64,000 nucleotides of DNA from NCBI RefSeq assembly GCF_013177695.1, contig NZ_WOEY01000026.1:30709-94708 (forward strand), in the 5' to 3' direction. This stretch comes from Paraburkholderia solitsugae (GTDB taxonomy: Bacteria; Pseudomonadota; Gammaproteobacteria; Burkholderiales; Burkholderiaceae). Both the position numbers and the translations under genes were made by a program. Within the stretch, counting starts at the first letter, position 1, and every line of letters starts with the position of its first letter. The notes below the pieces were generated by a model that did not search any database, was not told where the DNA came from, and saw only the letters and a program-made list of their open reading frames with translations. Positions 1 to 9,400 of this stretch are shown piece after piece.

Positions 1-42
1 AGCGCACCGCGCCACTTCTGAATCAACCGGCTGGAGGCGACC

Positions 43-288
43 ATGGCTGAACAGCTCTTCCTCTACGGCGTGTACTCGATTCACGTCCGTCCGCTCGAAC
101 TCAACGGTGCACGCTGGGACGCGGAATACGAAATCCGGCATCGCGAGAAAGCCGTCAAGCCGTGGACCACCGTCGGCGGCGACAACGGCTACGCGGATGA
201 AGCCGAAGCTATCGCCGCAGCGCACCAGCAAGGCGTCGACGACATCGAACACGGCGCCGGCATTCCGAAGCCGCGGGCCTTTCCGTAG
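43..288 (+). CDS. Small conserved hypothetical protein, 81 aa
   Basis: The ATG at 43 follows a GGAGGCGACC-like ribosome site at about 32-40, which supports this start. The product is acidic to neutral and soluble, with no signal peptide or membrane segment, and it begins MAEQLFLYGVYSIHVRPLEL. The aromatic and charged mix looks like a folded cytoplasmic domain rather than a shadow of another gene. I do not recognise a family. The next gene starts about 265 bases downstream on the same strand, so the two need not be co-transcribed. Confidence 0.6.
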   Translation: MAEQLFLYGVYSIHVRPLELNGARWDAEYEIRHREKAVKPWTTVGGDNGYADEAEAIAAAHQQGVDDIEHGAGIPKPRAFP

Positions 289-553
289 CCCTACGGCGGG
301 CGCATTGATGGAGGCGTGGGCGTCAAGCGAGCGGAATCGGCGCATCTCCTGCACACTCGCCCAAAGTACCGCAGGCGGGTGTTGGAAGCGCCACCTCGGC
401 GCCCGTGCAACACGCCGTTTGCGCCACCTCGACGTCTGTGCAACCCGCCGTTGAGGCACGCTCTCCAACGTCCCTTCAGCGCGCCGACAATCCCCCTCCG
501 CGCGCTAACCGGCGTGCTACGCTTTACGCGTTCTTCCTCTCTACGGGCACGCG

Positions 554-1525
554 ATGGCGACCGAATCACCAGACCATCTTTCCAGCATCGGCGACGACGA
601 AACGCGTACGCAAAAACGTCGCACGCGCGGCAGCCGGGAATTGCGCCTGGATGATCGCGTCGTTATCGCGCACGGCATGCCGACGCCGCTCTGGCAGGAT
701 CTCTATCACCGCGCACTCATGGTCCGCTGGCCGACTTTTTTCGTCTCGCTCGGGGTCTTGTTCCTGCTGCTCAACACCGTGTTTGCCGCGCTCTACATGC
801 TCGGCAACGCACCGATCGCCAATCAGTTTCCGCCAGGCTTCGGCGGCGCGTTTTTCTTCAGCGTCGAAACGCTCGCGACGGTCGGCTATGGCGACATGCA
901 CCCGCAAACGGTCTACGCCCACTGGATCGCGACACTGGAGATCTTTGTCGGCATGTCCAGCATCGCGTTGGCGACCGGGCTGATCTTCGCGCGCTTCTCA
1001 CGCCCGCACGCCAAGATCATGTTCGCCCGCTACGCGGTCGTGCGGCCGCTCGAGGGCCGCATGACGTTGATGGTGCGCGCCGCCAACGCACGTCAGAACG
1101 TGATCGCCGAAGCGCGTGCGAAGCTGCGCATCATGCGGCTGGAGACCACCGTCGAAGGTTTTACGCTGCGCAAGCTCTACGATCTGACGCTGGTGCGCGA
1201 CCAGCATCCCGTGTTCAAGCTAGGCTGGGTCCTGATGCACGTCATCGACGAAAGCAGCCCGCTGTTCGGCGAAACCGCCGAAACGCTCAAGGGCCGCGAC
1301 ATGTCGCTGCTGCTCACGCTCGAGGGGGTCGACGAATCGACCTCGCAAACCATGCAGGCGCGCTACACGTGGCCCTGCGAGCAGATCCGCTGGCAACACC
1401 GGTTCGTCGACATCATGCGCGAGGAAAACGGCGTGAGTCACATCGATTACTCGCATTTCAACGAGGTCGTGCCGCTCGACTCGGCGCCGGTCGCCGCGTC
1501 CGCGGCGAAAGCGCCCGCGCCGTAG
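554..1525 (+). CDS. Inward-rectifier-type potassium channel (KirBac family)
   Basis: A 323-residue protein with TM1 at about 62-82, a pore helix and the selectivity filter TVGYGD at 109-114, TM2 at about 124-148, and a ~170-residue C-terminal cytoplasmic beta-sandwich of the Kir type (contains HVIDESSPL and ends in the DYSHFNEV region). Length and order match bacterial Kir channels (about 300-340 aa). The role inferred from the family is K+ passage across the inner membrane gated by the cytoplasmic domain. It stands alone between a small hypothetical gene and a porin on the opposite strand. The start at 554 gives the usual ~40-residue N-terminal slide-helix region. Confidence 0.88.
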   Translation: MATESPDHLSSIGDDETRTQKRRTRGSRELRLDDRVVIAHGMPTPLWQDLYHRALMVRWPTFFVSLGVLFLLLNTVFAALYMLGNAPIANQFPPGFGGAFFFSVETLATVGYGDMHPQTVYAHWIATLEIFVGMSSIALATGLIFARFSRPHAKIMFARYAVVRPLEGRMTLMVRAANARQNVIAEARAKLRIMRLETTVEGFTLRKLYDLTLVRDQHPVFKLGWVLMHVIDESSPLFGETAETLKGRDMSLLLTLEGVDESTSQTMQARYTWPCEQIRWQHRFVDIMREENGVSHIDYSHFNEVVPLDSAPVAASAAKAPAP

Positions 1526-1545
1526 AGCGCGCGGGCGGTGCCCGC

Positions 1546-2661
1546 TCAGAACTTGTGGCGAATCCCAACCACGCCCACCACCTGCGTGCTCGAACTCGAC
1601 GGATTGCTGATCCCTTCAACGTCCGCCACCGTATTCGACGACGAGCGCTGATAGATCGCGTTCACATACAGATCGGTGCGCTTGGACAGGTAGTACTGGA
1701 CACCCGCGCTGGTTTGCAGATAGTGCACGCTCGGCTTCGTGCTTTGCGTCGTAAGAACCTGCGTGTACGTTTCGCCGATTGCGAACATCACGGCCGGCGT
1801 GAAGCGATAACGGAAGCTGCCTTCGTAGTTGTTGAAGCGCTGCGATGCGCCCGTCTGCAAGTTGAACAGCGAGCTCGTGTACAGCATGCCGAACGTCGCA
1901 TTGCCGAAGTCGTACGTGCCGGCCGCGCCCCATATCTGCTGCTTCGTGATGCCCTTCAGGAACGTGTAGTAGTTGTCCGACGGAATCGCGCCGGTCGTGT
2001 CGAGCGCCGGATTGTCGAGCACCACGTAGGCAATGCCGAGATGCAACGGACCCTGCGCATACGTGCCCCCGACGCTCCAGCTGCGGTTCGCCGCGAAGTT
2101 GGTCGCGTTGGAGAAACCGTACATCGCGTTGCCCTGGAAGCCCGCGAACGTCGGCGTGACGTATTTCACCGAGTTGTCGGTGCGAAACGAGTTGTTCAGG
2201 TCGTCGGTATCGAACGGATGCAGCGCGTACTGCGTCAGCGACGTGCTCGCGCCAATCTGCAACGGCGCCAGCGAATCCTGCGCGGCGTTGTACTGGCGCC
2301 CCATCGTGAAGGACCCCCAGCGCTGGTTCGCCAGACCCACCCACGCCTGACGGCCGAACATGCGGCTATTCGCGCTCGCCGTGCCGGTCTCGATGTTGAA
2401 GCCGTTCTCCAGTTTGAAGATCGCCGTGGTGCCGCCGCCCAGATCCTCGGTGCCCACCATGCCCCAGCGCGTGCCCTGTTCGTTTCCGCCGGTCGCCTGC
2501 CAGGTCGTGCTGCCTTTCTGGTTGCTCGTGTAGGTGATACCTGAGTCGACGATGCCGTACAACGTCACGCTCGACTGCGCCGCGGCGTTGCCACTGGACA
2601 CCGCGAGCACCGCGCCGATCCCCGCGCCCGCAAGCGCCATCGCCAAACCTGTCCTGTTCAT
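1546..2661 (-). CDS. Gram-negative trimeric porin (OmpC/Burkholderia type)
   Basis: A 371-residue outer-membrane porin. It has a cleavable signal peptide (MNRTGLAMALAGAGIGAVLA, cleavage near AAAQ-SSVTLYG), then the family start SSVTLYGIVDSGITY, alternating beta strands, the external-loop motif GSFTMGRQYNAAQDS, and a C-terminal phenylalanine (GIRHKF) for BAM recognition. It diverges from hutG, and a 21-bp palindrome lies about 77 bases upstream of its start. The same palindrome lies upstream of hutG, so the porin is probably co-regulated as the outer-membrane entry for the same substrate. Substrate specificity cannot be read from the sequence. Confidence 0.93.
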   Translation of the reverse strand: MNRTGLAMALAGAGIGAVLAVSSGNAAAQSSVTLYGIVDSGITYTSNQKGSTTWQATGGNEQGTRWGMVGTEDLGGGTTAIFKLENGFNIETGTASANSRMFGRQAWVGLANQRWGSFTMGRQYNAAQDSLAPLQIGASTSLTQYALHPFDTDDLNNSFRTDNSVKYVTPTFAGFQGNAMYGFSNATNFAANRSWSVGGTYAQGPLHLGIAYVVLDNPALDTTGAIPSDNYYTFLKGITKQQIWGAAGTYDFGNATFGMLYTSSLFNLQTGASQRFNNYEGSFRYRFTPAVMFAIGETYTQVLTTQSTKPSVHYLQTSAGVQYYLSKRTDLYVNAIYQRSSSNTVADVEGISNPSSSSTQVVGVVGIRHKF

Positions 2662-2737
2662 CTGCGTTTCCTTGTTGTGAGTGTGTGAACCTGGTCCGTC
2701 GAAGCCGCCCGGCTGCTGCGTGGGCGCCCCGATCTCT

Positions 2738-2758
2738 TTGTTTTATTGAATAAAACAA
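2738..2758. promoter_or_regulatory. Palindromic operator, porin-proximal copy
   Basis: A perfect 21-bp palindrome with one central base. Its inner 19 bases read TGTTTTATTGAATAAAACA (2739-2757). It sits about 77 bases upstream of the porin start, in the promoter position. The same 19-mer recurs at 2978-2996 with only the central base changed. The IclR-type regulator encoded two genes away is the natural candidate to bind both; that is inference. Confidence 0.75.
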
Positions 2759-2977
2759 TGTATCGTTTATTATTCGAAACGCAAAATTACTTGGTCAAGC
2801 TGACGCAGAGATACTGGTTTGCCCGCATTGACGACACAACCCGGCGCTGGGGGTTTTACTGGCCAACACAGCGTAAATCCTTGACCAGCAAGGATTTCAA
2901 AATGAACGACCCGGATAGCAAGGCTTTCAACGAGTCACTTGACCATTCATAAGGTTCGTCGTTAAATATTGATACGC

Positions 2978-2996
2978 TGTTTTATTTAATAAAACA
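2978..2996. promoter_or_regulatory. Palindromic operator, hutG-proximal copy
   Basis: A perfect 19-bp palindrome TGTTTTATTTAATAAAACA, identical to the copy at 2739-2757 except for the central base. It lies 65 bases upstream of the hutG start and 239 bases centre-to-centre from the other copy, so each divergent transcript has its own site. The size and dyad form fit IclR-family operators. Confidence 0.75.
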
Positions 2997-3061
2997 CACG
3001 AGCCATTGACTCTGGCCACGACGACCTTTAAAGCGCGTCGGCCACCAGAAAGGAATTTGTT

Positions 3062-3955
3062 TTGACGCCCGATAACAACACTTTTGCCGCGCCCGCCGAC
3101 GCGCCGTTCTTTATCGCGCAACCCACCGCGGCGGCGCTGCCGATCCTGTTCGATTCACCGCACAGCGGCATCGCGCTGCCGGCCGATTTCGGTACGTCCG
3201 CGCCGGCCGCCGCGATTCGCACCTCGTGGGATGCGTTCGTCGACGAACTGTGGGCCGGTGTGCCGGCGCAAGGTGGGGTACTGATCGGCGCGCATTTCCC
3301 GCGCGCCTACATCGACCCGAATCGCGCGATCACGGATATCGATGCGCAATTGCTCGCCGAGCCGTGGCCCGAACCGCTTGCCCCACAGAAGTACACGCTG
3401 CGCGGCATGGGTCTGATCCGGCGCGACGCGCTGCCGAACGTGCCGATGTACGACCGCAAGCTGTCGGTCGCCGAAGTCCAGCACCGCATCGACGCGTACT
3501 ACCGCCCCTACCGGGCGGCGCTCAGTGCCGCAGCCGAGCGCGCTTATGCGCAGCACGGCGCGCTGTGGCACGTCGACTGTCATTCGATGAAATCGCGCGG
3601 CAACGAGATGAACGTCGATGCCGGCGAGGCGCGACCCGACTTCGTCGTCAGCGACCGCCGCGGCACCACTGCGGATCCTGCCTTCACACAATGGGTGGCG
3701 GACTATTTCAGCGGCGCGGGCTATCGCGTGCAGGTGAACGAGCCCTATCAGGGTGGCGATCTGCTCGCGGCCGTCAGCGATCCTGCGCAGCGTAGGCACA
3801 GCATCCAGATCGAACTGAAGCGCGGGCTGTATATGGATGAGGCCGAGTTCGTCAAACACGCCGGCTTCCACACGCTCAAGCGCGACCTCGACGCCTTCGT
3901 CGCCGCGCTCGCCGACTACGTCCGCGCTCAACTTGCCGCGCCCCGCCCGGCTTAA
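3062..3955 (+). CDS. hutG: N-formylglutamate amidohydrolase (deformylase) family protein
   Basis: A 297-residue FGase-family enzyme. It has the early motif FDSPHSG (about residues 29-35), the RAYIDPNR-type segment, LWHVDCHSM in the middle with likely metal-binding residues, and QIELKRGLYMDE near the end. The family hydrolyses N-formylglutamate to glutamate and formate at the end of the five-step histidine pathway. The TTG start at 3062 is preceded by AGAAAGGAA at 3047-3055. No other hut gene is nearby. It is followed after 25 bases by an IclR regulator and then a YfcC transporter, suggesting a stand-alone uptake-and-deformylation unit for N-formyl or related N-acyl amino acids. The exact substrate is inferred. 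Confidence 0.85.
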   Translation: MTPDNNTFAAPADAPFFIAQPTAAALPILFDSPHSGIALPADFGTSAPAAAIRTSWDAFVDELWAGVPAQGGVLIGAHFPRAYIDPNRAITDIDAQLLAEPWPEPLAPQKYTLRGMGLIRRDALPNVPMYDRKLSVAEVQHRIDAYYRPYRAALSAAAERAYAQHGALWHVDCHSMKSRGNEMNVDAGEARPDFVVSDRRGTTADPAFTQWVADYFSGAGYRVQVNEPYQGGDLLAAVSDPAQRRHSIQIELKRGLYMDEAEFVKHAGFHTLKRDLDAFVAALADYVRAQLAAPRPA

Positions 3956-3980
3956 TGACGCAACCTAGGAAGGAACAACC

Positions 3981-4751
3981 GTGAACTACATCGTCGATTC
4001 CGTCGACAGCGCGCTCAAGCTGCTGAGCCATGTCGCCGAACATCCGGGTCTCGGCGTCACCGAGCTCGCCAATCAACTCGGCATCAACAAGTCGCGCGCT
4101 TACCGCATGTTGTGCACGCTCGAATTGCATCGCTTCGTCGTGCAGGACACACGCGCCTCGACCTACGCGCTCGGTCCGCAGGCGTTCGTGATCGGCGTCG
4201 CGGCCGCGCAGCAGAACACACTGGTGCGCTCGGCGCAAAAGCACATGCTCGCGCTCAATCAGGCGATCAACGAAAACGTCGTGCTGCGCGTGCGCGAAGG
4301 GCTGGAAACGGTGTGTGTCGCGCGTTGCGAAAGCACGCACGAGATGCGTATGATCGGCGCGGTGGGCAACCGGCGCTCGCTCAACAGCGGCGCGTCCGGC
4401 AAGATCCTGCTCGCGTTCGCACCGGACGCCGTCAGGACCGAATACTTCGCGCACCTGAAGAAACTGCCGCAGCCGCCGGACCTGATGAAGCTCGTCGACG
4501 AACTCGATGTGATCGTGCGCAGAGGCTATGCGGTGAGCGTGGGTGAAGTCACGGCGGGTGCGGTGGCCATCTCGGTGCCGGTACGCGATATGAGCGGCCA
4601 GGCAGTGGCCGCGATCAGCGTCTCGGGGCCAGAGATGCGCATCAGCCGGATTGAGATTCCCGATTACCTCGAACGTCTGCAAGCGTGCAGCCGCACGATC
4701 TCCGCCGAACTCGGGTACACCGCGCCGCAGATGAATCCGCAGCCGGCATGA
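3981..4751 (+). CDS. IclR-family transcriptional regulator
   Basis: A 256-residue regulator. The N-terminal winged helix-turn-helix is at about 15-70 (LGVTELANQLGINKSRAYRM), followed by the C-terminal IclR effector-binding domain (ARCESTHEMR, LNSGASGKILLAF, GYAVSVGEVTAGAVAISVPV). The ATG at 3981 follows AGGAAGGA-like sequence 10 bases upstream. It lies in hutG-iclR-yfcC order, with 25- and 13-base gaps, and is probably co-transcribed. It most likely binds the paired 19-bp palindromes in the porin/hutG spacer and responds to the substrate or product of the pathway. Confidence 0.92.
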   Translation: MNYIVDSVDSALKLLSHVAEHPGLGVTELANQLGINKSRAYRMLCTLELHRFVVQDTRASTYALGPQAFVIGVAAAQQNTLVRSAQKHMLALNQAINENVVLRVREGLETVCVARCESTHEMRMIGAVGNRRSLNSGASGKILLAFAPDAVRTEYFAHLKKLPQPPDLMKLVDELDVIVRRGYAVSVGEVTAGAVAISVPVRDMSGQAVAAISVSGPEMRISRIEIPDYLERLQACSRTISAELGYTAPQMNPQPA

Positions 4752-4764
4752 CAGGAACCCGCCC

Positions 4765-6246
4765 ATGACCACGCTCGCCCCACCCACGGCGCCCACCGCC
4801 GACGACGACCATCCTCCAGGCAGCCATCCCGGCAGCGGCAGCGATGAAAAGAAGCCCCACGGCAAGATGCTGCATCCGGTGGTGATGATGATCTGGGTCG
4901 TGCTCGCCGCCGTGGCGATGACCTATCTGATCGACGCCGGGCACTTCGAGCGTCACGACAAGCTGGTCGTGCCGGGCACCTATCAGGTGGTGCCGAAGAG
5001 CCACAGCCTTGCCACGCTGATCGCACCGAGCGTCACCCAAAGCACGCCCGAGCAGGCCGCGCCCGCGAGCCTCGTGTCGGCCTTCGTCGCGGTCCCCAAT
5101 GGCCTCATCAAGAACGCGCCGCTGATTTTCATGGTGATGTTCGTCGGCGGCATGTTCGGCGTGATGCGCAAGACGGGCGTGGTGGATGCAGGGATCGACC
5201 GGCTCCTGCAACTCACCGCGGGCAACGTCTATGTGCTGGCGCCGCTGCTCATGGTCCTGATCGGCCTCGGCAGCACGCTGCTCGGCTTCATCTCCGAATA
5301 CCTCGTGATCATTCCGATGGTGATGGTACTGGCACGGCGGCTCGGTTTATCGAACCTGTTCGCGGTGGGGCTCGTCGCGATTGCCGCGAAGGTCGGGTAT
5401 ATCGCCTCGGTGACCAATCCGTTGTCGCTCGCCGTCGCGCAGCCGATCGTCGGTGTGCCGCTCTTTAGCGGTATCGCGATGCGCATCGGTGTGTTCGTCG
5501 TGTTCCTGACGCTGGGCATTCTGTATCTGCTGGCTCACGTGCGTTTGAGCGGCTATCGGTTGGCCGTCGCACGCGCGAGTCTGGACGAACACCCGCAAGC
5601 TAAGCTCTCGGGCCGCCACAAGGCGACGTTAATCGTGCTGACGATCGCCGCTGCGATGCTGGTGATCGGCACGCGTGAATTGCATTGGGGCAACGTCGAG
5701 TTGTCCGCGTTCTACGTGTTCATCAGCATCGTGACGGCGGCCGTGGGCAGGCTCGATTCGCGCAGCGCGGCCGACGCTTTCGTCGACGGCATGAAGGGGA
5801 TGATTCTGGCGGGTTTGCTGATCGGTCTCGCGGCATCGGTCGAACTGATTCTGCAGAACAGCCTGGTGCTCGACACGCTGATCGACCATTTCACGCGGCT
5901 CGCGCGCGGCCAATCGGCGGTGTGGGTGGCGAACGGCCTGATGGCCGTGCAGATGGTGCTCGACGTGTTCATTCCGTCCGTGTCCGGCAAGGCCGCGGTC
6001 AGCATGCCGATCATTGGGCCGATTGCGCAGTTGTCCGGTGTTAGCGGGCAAACCTCGGTGCTCGCCTTCGTGTTGGGCGGCGGCTTGACGAACATGGTGA
6101 CGCCGACCTCCGGAATGCTGCTCGCGTATCTCGCCACCGCGCGGGTCGGCTTCGGTCAGTGGATCAGGTTCATCCTGCCGCTGTTCGTGGTGCTGCTGGT
6201 GCTGTCGGGTGGCGCGCTGGCGTTGGCCGTCTGGACGGGGTATTAA
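4765..6246 (+). CDS. YfcC-family (DcuC-like) inner-membrane carrier
   Basis: A 493-residue polytopic membrane protein with a ~35-residue hydrophilic N-terminus, about 12 predicted helices and two internally similar halves. The motif regions NAPLIFMVMFVGGMFG and FIPSVSGKAAVSMPIIGP resemble the C4-dicarboxylate/arginine-ornithine type YfcC superfamily. Starting 13 bases after the iclR stop, it is the third gene of the hutG unit and probably imports the substrate acted on by HutG. The family includes organic-acid and amino-acid carriers, so specificity is open. Confidence 0.8.
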   Translation: MTTLAPPTAPTADDDHPPGSHPGSGSDEKKPHGKMLHPVVMMIWVVLAAVAMTYLIDAGHFERHDKLVVPGTYQVVPKSHSLATLIAPSVTQSTPEQAAPASLVSAFVAVPNGLIKNAPLIFMVMFVGGMFGVMRKTGVVDAGIDRLLQLTAGNVYVLAPLLMVLIGLGSTLLGFISEYLVIIPMVMVLARRLGLSNLFAVGLVAIAAKVGYIASVTNPLSLAVAQPIVGVPLFSGIAMRIGVFVVFLTLGILYLLAHVRLSGYRLAVARASLDEHPQAKLSGRHKATLIVLTIAAAMLVIGTRELHWGNVELSAFYVFISIVTAAVGRLDSRSAADAFVDGMKGMILAGLLIGLAASVELILQNSLVLDTLIDHFTRLARGQSAVWVANGLMAVQMVLDVFIPSVSGKAAVSMPIIGPIAQLSGVSGQTSVLAFVLGGGLTNMVTPTSGMLLAYLATARVGFGQWIRFILPLFVVLLVLSGGALALAVWTGY

Positions 6247-6483
6247 AAGGCGGATTTCACCCTTGCGCGGCGCACCAGGGCATACCCGAATCCGCCCGCC
6301 GCGTGGCAGATCCATCTCAAAACTTCATTAAAACGCGCGGCCCGTCGCGCTGTTTCGTTGAACGCCTGACCAAGTAGAAAAAATTCACTCCAATCGGCGC
6401 TAAAAAATAGAGTCTCTTTCGCCGCGTCACCTTTTGTGGTCCCCACCCACGGCGCGCGGATGCAAAACAATGGAGACTCACCC

Positions 6484-9400
6484 ATGACCGCTCGCCTGCC
6501 CATCGACGGCACGCCCGCTCTCGCCGACTACAAGCTGTCCGACAACCTCACCGCCACGCGCGGCCGAATCTTCCTGACCGGTACACAGGCGCTGGTGCGC
6601 CTTGCGCTGATGCAGCGCGCAGCCGACCGCGCGCACGGCATGAACACGGCCGGCTTCATTAGCGGCTATCGCGGCTCGCCGCTCGGCATGGTCGACCAGC
6701 AGTTGTGGAAAGCGCAGAAACTGCTCACGGCGAGTGATATTCGCTTTTTGCCGGCGATCAACGAAGAACTCGGCGGCACCGCCGTGCTCGGTACGCAGCG
6801 GGTGGAATCGGACCCGGAGCGCACCGTCGAAGGCGTGTTCGCCATGTGGTACGGCAAAGGCCCCGGCGTGGATCGCGCGGGCGATGCGCTGAAGCACGGC
6901 AACGCGTACGGCTCGTCGCCGCACGGCGGCGTGCTGGTGGTGGCGGGCGACGACCACGGCTGCGTGTCGTCGTCGATGCCGCACCAGAGCGACTTCGCGT
7001 TGATGGCGTGGCATATGCCGGTGGTGAATCCGTCGAACATTGCCGACATGCTCGAGTTCGGCCTGTATGGCTGGGCGCTGTCGCGCTTCTCGGGTGCGTG
7101 GGTCGGGTATAAGGCGATTTCGGAAACCGTCGAATCCGGCTCCACTGTCGATCTGGATGCGCTGCAAACCGAATGGGCGACCCCGCAGGATTTCGAAGCA
7201 CCCGCAGGCGGCCTGCATAACCGTTGGCCCGATCTGCCGAGCCTGACGATCGAAGCGCGGATGCACGCGAAGCTCGACGCGGTGCGTCACTTCGCACGCA
7301 CCAACAGCATCGACAAATGGATCGCGCCGAGTCCGCATGCGAACGTCGGTATCGTCACGTGCGGCAAGGCGCATCTCGACTTGATGGAAACGCTGCGCCG
7401 GCTCGATCTGACAGTCGCGGATCTGGAAGCGGCCGGCGTGCGCATCTACAAGGTTGGCCTGTCTTTCCCGTTGGAGATGACGCGCATCGACGCGTTCGTT
7501 TCCGGTTTGTCAGAAGTGCTGGTGATCGAGGAAAAGGGCCCGGTCATCGAGCAGCAGATCAAAGACTATCTGTACAACCGCACGCAAGGCACGCGGCCGA
7601 TCGTGGTCGGCAAGAACGCCGAAGACGGCACGCTGCTGCTGTCGTCGCTCGGTGAATTGCGGCCGTCGCGCATTCTGCCGGTGTTCGCGAACTGGCTCGC
7701 GAAGCACAAACCCGCGTTGGATCGCCGCGAACGTGTGGTCGATCTGGTTGCGCCGCAAATCCTCTCGAATGCGGCGGATAGCGTGAAGCGGACGCCGTAT
7801 TTCTGCTCGGGCTGCCCGCACAACACATCGACCAAAGTGCCTGAAGGTTCTATCGCGCATGCGGGGATCGGCTGTCACTTCATGGCGTCGTGGATGGAGC
7901 GCGACACCACCGGTCTGATTCAGATGGGCGGCGAAGGCGTCGATTGGGCCTCGCATTCGATGTTCACGAAAACGCGCCACGTATTCCAGAATCTCGGCGA
8001 CGGCACCTACTTTCACTCGGGTATTCTCGCGATCCGCCAGGCGGTGGCCGCGAACACCACCATCACCTACAAGATCCTCTATAACGATGCCGTCGCGATG
8101 ACGGGCGGCCAGCCGGTCGACGGCAGCATCTCGGTGCCGCAGATCGCGCGTCAGGTGGAAGCCGAAGGCGTGTCGCGTTTCGTCGTGGTCAGCGACGAGC
8201 CGGAGAAATACGACGGCCATCACGACCTCTTCCCGAAAGGCACGACGTTCCACCATCGCAGCGAAATGGACACGGTGCAGCGCGCGTTGCGCGATATCGA
8301 CGGCGTGACCGTGCTGATCTATGACCAGACCTGTGCGGCGGAAAAACGGCGTCGCCGGAAAAAAGGCGAGTTTCCCGATCCGGACAAGCGTCTGTTCATC
8401 AACGAGGAAGTTTGCGAAGGCTGCGGCGATTGCGGCGTGCAATCGAACTGTCTGTCGGTCGAGCCGCTTGAAACCGCGTTGGGCCGCAAGCGCCGCATCG
8501 ATCAATCGTCCTGCAATAAAGACTATTCCTGCGTGAACGGTTTCTGCCCGAGCTTCGTCACGGTGGAAGGCGGCAAGCTGAAGAAAGCCGCAGGCGCCGC
8601 GTTCGATCCGGCAGCGCTCGCTGCACGCGTCGACACGTTGCCGATTCCTGCGACACATCTCGATGCCGCGCCGTACGACATCCTGGTGACCGGCGTTGGC
8701 GGCACGGGGGTCGTGACCGTCGGCGCATTAATCAGCATGGCCGCGCATCTGGAAGGCAAGAGCGCCTCGGTGCTCGACTTCATGGGCTTCGCGCAAAAGG
8801 GCGGCTCGGTGTTGTCGTTCGTGCGCTTCGCCGCGCGCGACGAGTGGCTCAATCAGGTGCGCATCGACACGCAACAGGCCGACGTGCTGCTCGCCTGCGA
8901 TATGGTGGTGGGCGCGAGCGCCGATGCCTTGCAAACGGTGCGTCATGGCCGCACGCGCATCGTCGTCAACACGCACGCCATTCCGAACGCGACCTTCGTG
9001 CAGAACCCGGATGCAACGCTGCATGCCGACGCGTTGATCGACAAGATGCGCCACGCCGCGGGTGAAGACCGCATGTCGACGTGCGACGCCCAGGCGCTCG
9101 CCACGCGCTTCCTTGGCGACACCATCGGCGCGAACATCCTGATGCTCGGTTATGCCTGGCAACTCGGTCTGGTGCCGGTGTCGTTCGCCGCGATGATGCG
9201 CGCGATTGAATTGAACAACGTCGCGGTGCAGATGAATCAACTGGCGTTTTCAATTGGGCGTGTGGCTGCGGAAGACCCGGCCGCGCTGGAATCGCTGTGG
9301 CAAGCACGGCATCTGGCGAAGCAGGCGGTGCGCGTCGATACGCTCGACGAACTGATCGCGCATCGCGAAGGCCGTCTCCAGACGTACGGTGGCGCGAGCT

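Larger units (their letters stand above)
2662..3061. promoter_or_regulatory. Divergent porin/hutG promoter region
   Basis: A 400-base A+T-rich spacer between the divergent porin and hutG genes. Apart from the two palindromes I see no gene. A 68-codon open frame inside it (2746-2952) starts within the first palindrome, has no ribosome site and no family features, and is not called. Confidence 0.6.

Noticed and set aside
2746..2952. 68-codon plus-strand frame in the porin/hutG spacer
   Set aside because: Starts inside the operator palindrome and has no ribosome site or recognisable content.
6247..6300. Terminator after the yfcC gene
   Set aside because: GGCGGATT/AATCCGCC arms are separated by a loop of more than 30 bases and no T-run follows.
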